Below, in pieces: positions 60,156 to 63,555 of a DNA stretch of 63,555 nucleotides. Position 1 is the first letter of the stretch. Each line of letters starts with the position of its first letter. Under the pieces are notes generated by a model, which worked only from the letters and a program-made list of their open reading frames with translations, did no database searches and was not told the origin of the DNA. The position numbers were made by a program, and so were the translations under genes. The DNA is from a virus: positions 1 through 63,555 of IMG/VR virus record IMGVR_UViG_3300009164_002773. One strand, written 5' to 3'.

Positions 60156-61174
60156 GGTCTATAAAAATTTGATTCTTGTACTTTTTTAAGATAACTGTTT
60201 AATTTCTCGTGTATTACTGCATCTTCATAATTTAACATAGCCCAATCTCTACATCGTTTAGGTGATATTCTATTGATGTTATTAATTGCGTCAACAAACT
60301 CTCTAAACTCTCTACAACGATATCCTGTTACACCTTGTACTACAGTTTCAGTGAAGCCACCCCAGTCTGTGGTAATTGCCGGAGTGCCGCTCATGTAACC
60401 TTCTATTATCATATTGCCGAACGGTTCAACATAGTATGTAGGTCCAATAACAGCTTTTGCTCGAGCCATGAGTGTACGGCGCTGTTCTGCATCACATACT
60501 CCTGCTATAGTTACATGATCTGGAATTTCATGGTAACCCAAATCTGCCAATGATCCCGATCCGGCAATTATTAATTTCTGACCCGTTTCTTTAGTTGCTT
60601 GAATTGCAATGTCGATACCTTTGCTAGGAATTACTCTTCCAAAATATAAAAAGTAATCGCCTTTTTCTTCTGTATAATCAAACTCGCTAGCAGTAATACC
60701 GTTTGGAATAACAGCATCGAACCATCCCGGATTTTGTTCATTGCCTTTCATTCCATAATACATGTGCATTTGTGCGTACGATGTAAAAACTTTATACATG
60801 GCAAATACTGCGGTCATTGTATAACCAATTCCCGGTTCAACAACTTTAAGATCGTTATTTGCTTCGGCAGCATCTTTATTTTCTATACCATACATACATA
60901 TAACTATGTCTCCTGGCTTTTTACGGAGGGCAATTTCTTTACCTGCTAGGTTATTATACTCTGTTATATTAACTGCAAAATTATTAGATTTTACAGGTAA
61001 ACAATTAACTAACTCACATGAAACCTCAGATCCGGGGATACCATAATGGATACAATCCCATCCATATTGGGTCATGTAGTTTATAAATTTTAGAGTAGAT
61101 ATGGAAAAAGGATCTATTCTATTGTTTATGTGTACCGGGGTGTGAGGGCTAGATAAAATATGTAATGTTGTCAT
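60152..61174 (-). CDS. GT4-type glycosyltransferase
   Basis: 340 residues from MTTLHILSSPHTPVH. Rossmann-like GT-B: YFLYFGRVIPSKGIDIAIQA, LIIAGSGSLADLG, VKAVIGPTYYVEPFGNMIIEG and TPAITTDWGGFTETV, with the EX7E-like donor site. Adds a hexose to an unknown acceptor. A sigma70-type promoter stands immediately upstream. Confidence 0.9.
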   Translation of the reverse strand: MTTLHILSSPHTPVHINNRIDPFSISTLKFINYMTQYGWDCIHYGIPGSEVSCELVNCLPVKSNNFAVNITEYNNLAGKEIALRKKPGDIVICMYGIENKDAAEANNDLKVVEPGIGYTMTAVFAMYKVFTSYAQMHMYYGMKGNEQNPGWFDAVIPNGITASEFDYTEEKGDYFLYFGRVIPSKGIDIAIQATKETGQKLIIAGSGSLADLGYHEIPDHVTIAGVCDAEQRRTLMARAKAVIGPTYYVEPFGNMIIEGYMSGTPAITTDWGGFTETVVQGVTGYRCREFREFVDAINNINRISPKRCRDWAMLNYEDAVIHEKLNSYLKKVQESNFYRP

Positions 61175-61184
61175 TGTACTTGTA

Positions 61185-61213
61185 ATTATACATTTATAGA
61201 ACAGCAAATGCAA
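61185..61213 (-). promoter_or_regulatory. Sigma70-type promoter for the GT4 operon
   Basis: TTGCAT (61208-61213), 17-nt spacer, TATAAT (61185-61190), 10 nt before ATG 61174. A spacer TATAAATG resembles a late box, so dual use is possible. Confidence 0.7.
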
Positions 61214-61230
61214 GATCAGAGCACCTAATG

Positions 61231-61246
61231 TTTGCTCTAGAGCAAA
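61231..61246. repeat. 16-bp perfect palindrome upstream of the GT4 promoter
   Basis: TTTGCTCTAGAGCAAA, 17 nt from the -35 and 9 nt from the terminator. No gene spans it. Possible operator. Confidence 0.6.
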
Positions 61247-61255
61247 TGACCAAAA

Positions 61256-61277
61256 AAAAGGACCCGAAGGTCCTTTT
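61256..61277 (-). terminator. Strong rho-independent terminator
   Basis: AAAAGGACC, TTCG tetraloop, GGTCCTTTT and further Ts on the minus strand. Ends the metallophosphatase / 37-aa unit. The stop codon of the 37-aa ORF overlaps the first arm. Confidence 0.9.
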
Positions 61278-61389
61278 AGATTGTTACAACATGATATTCA
61301 GAGTATGGATAATGTTCTTTCAACCATTCCAACATGCCCGGTTCATTGGGCAGTCGGATGGATTGATATTTGTTTGTGATGTATGTCAT
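61276..61389 (-). CDS. Tiny ORF (37 aa) before terminator
   Basis: 37 residues, MTYITNKYQSIRLP then GMLEWLKEHYPYSEYHVVTI. It starts 1 nt after the metallophosphatase stop and runs to the terminator. Coding by position and amphipathic pattern; no family. Confidence 0.55.
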   Translation of the reverse strand: MTYITNKYQSIRLPNEPGMLEWLKEHYPYSEYHVVTI

Positions 61390-61390
61390 A

Positions 61391-61996
61391 TTACATTGTA
61401 GGACCGTTACCATTTCTAAATTCAATGGAACCGCCCTCCTCTAAAATACGCTTTTTAACATCTTCAAACAATATAGGTGCAAAGTCCGGAGTTTGTTCTA
61501 CACATACACAGTGATAACGAACATCATCTTCGTCACTGTATAAGATAACACCAGTTTTAGCATCTACGCCACGGGCCTTCTTCACGCGGTTAGCATGAGT
61601 GTGGCCGTGAACGTTGACACCAAAACGACCTAAGCTGTCACTATGTAATGGGATATGACTAAAAATCATTCCCTCTACAACATGATAGGCCCGTAACTCA
61701 CGAAAGTACAACCTGTACTCGTCATCACGGAAGATGTCATGGTTGCCTCGGATCAATACCTTGTCGCCGTTTAACCGGGCTAACGTAGGTAATGCTTTAC
61801 GGTTAATAACAACATCGCCCAAATGGTAGACCTTGTCTGTGGGCTTGACTCTTTCGTTCCAAGCCTTGATCATAGCTTCGTCCATTTCTTCTGGACTATC
61901 CCAAGGACGTAACTTTGTTACCCCGTCATTGCGGGTGAAGCGACATACGCCTGTGTGACCAAAGTGTGTGTCACTGACTAAAAATGTTGCTGTCAT
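61391..61996 (-). CDS. Calcineurin-like metallophosphoesterase
   Basis: 201 residues. Motifs DTHFGH, GDVV, GNHD, SHIPLH and HGHTHA in correct order; two-metal site. A phage phosphoesterase of this size can hydrolyse nucleotides, phosphodiesters or a phosphoprotein. Overlaps the upstream gene by 26 nt. Confidence 0.9.
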   Translation of the reverse strand: MTATFLVSDTHFGHTGVCRFTRNDGVTKLRPWDSPEEMDEAMIKAWNERVKPTDKVYHLGDVVINRKALPTLARLNGDKVLIRGNHDIFRDDEYRLYFRELRAYHVVEGMIFSHIPLHSDSLGRFGVNVHGHTHANRVKKARGVDAKTGVILYSDEDDVRYHCVCVEQTPDFAPILFEDVKKRILEEGGSIEFRNGNGPTM

Positions 61997-62231
61997 CTTT
62001 GATCCTTTCTTTTTTAACTCGCCCTATGCGAGATGTTTTGTTCCAATCGTAGGCAATGCCGTCTGGACATATTCCATCCCTGACAGTGTCTACACCAAAA
62101 ATACCGCAGACTTCAAAGTCAGGGCCTTTAATTATTACAAACATGCCCACAGTTTTGGAGAAAGCCATTGCTTCTTCCAAAGTTGGACATATATTAAGTG
62201 TTAGATTATTTTTGCTTATTACTTTGTACAT
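61971..62231 (-). CDS. Small hypothetical protein from a leaderless promoter (86 aa)
   Basis: 86 residues from MYKVISKNNLTLNICP. Beta-rich with FVIIKGPDFEVCGIFGVD; basic C-terminal end. The ATG is 6 nt after TATAAT. An ATG at 62324 would lie inside the kinase gene and is not preferred. Function unknown. Confidence 0.7.
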   Translation of the reverse strand: MYKVISKNNLTLNICPTLEEAMAFSKTVGMFVIIKGPDFEVCGIFGVDTVRDGICPDGIAYDWNKTSRIGRVKKERIKDDSNIFSQ

Positions 62232-62237
62232 AAAGTA

Positions 62238-62266
62238 ATTATAGCACAATTTTACCAGTTTGTCAA
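62238..62266 (-). promoter_or_regulatory. Sigma70-type promoter, predicted leaderless
   Basis: Perfect TTGACA (62261-62266), 17-nt spacer, perfect TATAAT (62238-62243), 6 nt to ATG 62231. The -35 overlaps the stop codon of the kinase gene. Its first spacer bases match those of the 63050 promoter. Confidence 0.87.
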
Positions 62267-62727
62267 TAGGTATACCAAATTTCTGTAAAACCTTCTTCTT
62301 CAGTGGGCATTTCAAACCCTGCAATCATACTAGCAATAACATGGTCCGGGATATCCTTACCTGGGCGGCTAAACATTCGGCGAACAAGTTCTTTATGCTC
62401 AGGAGTTTCAAATACCACAGCAATGTGTTCATAGTCGGGTAACATACGAAACTTTTTCTTACGGCTCGCAATAGTTGTACTGGTTTGATCCCAAATGATA
62501 TCGCGTTTTAATTCACGGGCCGCAATAACTTCTTTGGCCATTAAGTCTACAGCAGTGGGCATAAAATCTACAAACACCTCTGAGTAAGTTTTACCTACCT
62601 CTTTGGCGTAAATTTCCACCCACTTGTCTGTACTAATTTTTGCACAAGGTAGAGCCCAATCTTGATTGTCTACCCATGTGCTCTTACCAGAACACGGCAC
62701 CCCGACTAATTGATAACATTTTGGCAT
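62263..62727 (-). CDS. P-loop kinase, polynucleotide-kinase-like
   Basis: 154 residues. LVGVPCSGKST Walker A, then KISTDKWVEIYAKE (D/K), IIWDQTSTTIASRKKKF and VVFETPEHKELVRR. This matches the AAA-type kinase of T4 Pnk N-terminal and similar phage kinases. Phosphorylates 5'-OH nucleic acid ends or nucleotides; unproven. No phosphatase domain is attached; the metallophosphatase lies one gene away. Confidence 0.82.
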   Translation of the reverse strand: MPKCYQLVGVPCSGKSTWVDNQDWALPCAKISTDKWVEIYAKEVGKTYSEVFVDFMPTAVDLMAKEVIAARELKRDIIWDQTSTTIASRKKKFRMLPDYEHIAVVFETPEHKELVRRMFSRPGKDIPDHVIASMIAGFEMPTEEEGFTEIWYTY

Positions 62728-62736
62728 ACTATATTC

Positions 62737-62943
62737 CTAACATTCTATGTCGATGTTTCGACCTTTGTCTAAATCTAAACGAAGATTTCTTGATACTCGT
62801 TCTGCAATTATCTGCTCAAGTCTGCGTTCTTCAATCTTTTTAGCGTAGTCATCAGTTCGTTGTTTTTCTAAACGAGTCTGATCTACACGATATTGTTCTA
62901 AGTTGTATTTTATAATACTTTGTTCTGCTCTTGAAATTTCCAT
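62737..62943 (-). CDS. Small charged coiled-coil protein (68 aa)
   Basis: 68 residues from ATG 62943 (TAATG overlap with the 33-aa gene). Arg/Glu/Gln-rich helix (RLEKQRTDDYAKKIEERRLEQ). No domain. Unknown. Confidence 0.65.
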   Translation of the reverse strand: MEISRAEQSIIKYNLEQYRVDQTRLEKQRTDDYAKKIEERRLEQIIAERVSRNLRLDLDKGRNIDIEC

Positions 62944-63044
62944 TACCAAGTCCCCCGTCGTTTAATACATAGTGTGGCAATTAGTCCTCCTACTATAACA
63001 AATAGTAGGAATCCAATTATACAGTAAGCGGCTGTTTCTATCAT
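62943..63044 (-). CDS. Tiny membrane protein from a leaderless promoter (33 aa)
   Basis: 33 residues, MIETAAYCIIGFLLFVIVGGL then ATLCIKRRGTW. One membrane helix with a basic tail facing the cytoplasm. The ATG lies 5 nt after TATAAT. Short single-helix proteins can act as membrane regulators. Function unknown. Confidence 0.6.
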   Translation of the reverse strand: MIETAAYCIIGFLLFVIVGGLIATLCIKRRGTW

Positions 63045-63049
63045 ATTTA

Positions 63050-63078
63050 ATTATAATATCATTTTACCACTTTGTCAA
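63050..63078 (-). promoter_or_regulatory. Sigma70-type promoter, predicted leaderless
   Basis: TTGACA (63073-63078), 17-nt spacer, TATAAT (63050-63055), 5 nt to ATG 63044. The block TTGACAAASTGGTAAAAT is shared with the 62238-62266 promoter. From here to the tRNAs (63079-63142) nothing further was found. Confidence 0.85.
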
Positions 63079-63142
63079 GTAATTAAACGCCAAAAGAAAA
63101 ACCCCACCGTAGAACTATATTACTAGAGGGCGAGGCCGTGTT

Positions 63143-63216
63143 TGGAGCGGGTACCGAGAATCGAACTCGGAAATAAACCTTGGCAAGGTTTCAGGTTACC
63201 TTTACATCATACCCGC
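63143..63216 (-). tRNA. tRNA-Gly (GCC)
   Basis: 74 nt with encoded CCA. Acceptor GCGGGTA/TACCCGC, anticodon loop TTGCCAA (anticodon GCC), T-arm CCGAGTTCGATTCTCGG. D-arm is weak but acceptable. Confidence 0.9.
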
Positions 63217-63224
63217 TTAGGTAT

Positions 63225-63300
63225 TGGTTGCGGGGGAAGGATTCGAACCTCCGTCTTCTAGGTTATGAGCCTAACAGTCTGACCACTGACGTACCCCGCG
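63225..63300 (-). tRNA. tRNA-Met (CAT), initiator-like
   Basis: 76 nt with encoded CCA. It starts CGCGGGG and ends CCCCGCA-A-CCA, leaving a C1:A72 mismatch that is the key bacterial initiator mark. Position 11:24 is purine:pyrimidine (G11:C24), another initiator trait. The anticodon loop is CTCATAA (CAT). Only two of the three consecutive G:C pairs of fMet-tRNA are present (30:40 and 31:39; 29:41 is A:T). So it is initiator-like, not textbook. Confidence 0.85.
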
Positions 63301-63307
63301 ATAATCT

Positions 63308-63383
63308 TGGTGGAGATGGTCAGGATCGAACTGACTACCTACTGCTTGCAAAGCAGCCGCTCTCCCAAATGAGCTACACCCCC
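63308..63383 (-). tRNA. tRNA-Ala (TGC)
   Basis: 76 nt with encoded CCA. Acceptor GGGGGTG/CATCTCC (with G:U pairs), anticodon loop TTTGCAA (TGC), T-arm GTCAGTTCGATCCTGAC. The GTAGCTCATTTGGGAGAGC D-arm is canonical. Confidence 0.92.
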
Positions 63384-63387
63384 AAAT

Positions 63388-63470
63388 CATATTGAAACAC
63401 ACTAACTACCTTGGTATGTACTCAAGTTCAATGAACCGCTACGACCCTATCTTTAATGTGCTTCAATATG
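63388..63470 (-). ncRNA. Candidate structured RNA with a 14-bp closing stem
   Basis: On the minus strand CATATTGAAGCACA and TGTGTTTCAATATG pair over 14 bp with a single G:U. The other strand would have an A:C mismatch, so the RNA is from the minus strand. Inside, TACCAAGGTA and GTTCATTGAAC form small arms. Located 5 nt upstream of the tRNA-Ala gene. No known family. Confidence 0.4.
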
Positions 63471-63555
63471 CTCTGCATCCCCCGGCGGTAATTATAGAGT
63501 ATCAAGATATGACGCTATCATACCCATCACACACTCCTTCCACCCGCTTCCCGAC
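63471..63555 (-). other. Upstream region with a lone -10 box
   Basis: The minus strand has TATAAT after CTTGATACTC (about 63494-63499). No good -35 lies at 17 nt. A candidate start for the tRNA cluster. A GGAAGGAG site and an 11-codon ORF before it may be the end of a gene outside the window or chance. Confidence 0.3.

Noticed and set aside
63388-63470. A fourth tRNA gene
   Set aside because: The stem is 14 bp and there is no proper anticodon arm or CCA end.
1-63555. Prophage integration genes
   Set aside because: No integrase, excisionase or attachment-like duplications were seen; tRNAs here are phage-type with neighbours lacking host genes.

Overview
The window is a tightly packed, AT-rich, double-stranded DNA phage genome segment. 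About 95% of it codes, genes often overlap by 1-30 nt, and nearly everything is on the minus strand. I read it as part of a large T4-like (myovirus-type) phage of a Gram-negative host. The evidence is a gp44/RFC-type clamp-loader subunit, PhoH, a GroES-like co-chaperonin, late-promoter boxes of the form (T/A/C)ATAAATA in front of virion genes, a holin / GH19 lysin / spanin-like lysis block, S74-chaperoned collagen fibres and a tRNA cluster. The host is uncertain. A Bug/TctC-type solute-binding protein and a BPSL0761-like protein hint at Betaproteobacteria, but this is inference. No integrase, insertion sequence or CRISPR array was seen.

Layout. 0-10 kb: small conserved phage genes, a Dps-like protein, a 1262-residue fusion of a ligase-like and an HxGH nucleotidyltransferase-like module, then ClpA, peptide deformylase and a DnaJ-type co-chaperone. 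10-14.7 kb: holin, DUF4337-like membrane protein, two lipoproteins, GH19 endolysin and a spanin-like protein, then two putative virion genes. 14.9-20.4 kb: PhoH (plus strand) facing the clamp loader, small genes, a cytidylyltransferase-like enzyme, GroES and a fragment resembling DNA polymerase III alpha. 20.4-30.2 kb: adhesin and tail-fibre genes (Ig/TIG-like domains, collagen repeats, S74 domain, glycine-rich region). 30.2-47.5 kb: UvdE, 2OG-Fe(II) oxygenase, QueD/6-PTP synthase, ClpP, many small early-type genes, Bax-inhibitor-like membrane protein, MazG-like pyrophosphohydrolase, glycosyltransferases, GTP cyclohydrolase I, UDP-sugar dehydrogenase-like protein and an HExxH protein. 47.5-61.2 kb: an accessory island with an acyl-adenylating half-enzyme, an acetyltransferase-like protein, three P-loop (possibly sulfotransferase-like) proteins, three related methyltransferases, two oxygenases, TctC, a carbamoyltransferase, dCMP deaminase and glycosyltransferases. 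61.2-63.6 kb: metallophosphatase, a small kinase, tiny ORFs and three tRNAs (Gly, initiator-like Met, Ala).

How it fits together. ClpA carries a ClpP-docking tripeptide and the phage also supplies ClpP. With deformylase, DnaJ and GroES this is an unusually full protein-quality-control set. FolE plus QueD are the first steps towards 7-deazaguanine compounds. The island looks built to make and decorate sugars or small molecules on a surface or on DNA. Regulation is readable: at least twelve minus-strand sigma70-type promoters, most with a near-consensus -35 at or beside the stop codon of the upstream gene. In five of them the -10 box lies 5-6 nt from the ATG, predicting leaderless early mRNAs. 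The most distinctive observations are these leaderless promoters, a terminator hairpin whose loop is exactly a -35 box, the ligase/nucleotidyltransferase fusion, the half-length adenylating-enzyme cassette, the initiator-like tRNA beside deformylase genes, and a 14-bp-stemmed RNA element next to the tRNAs.
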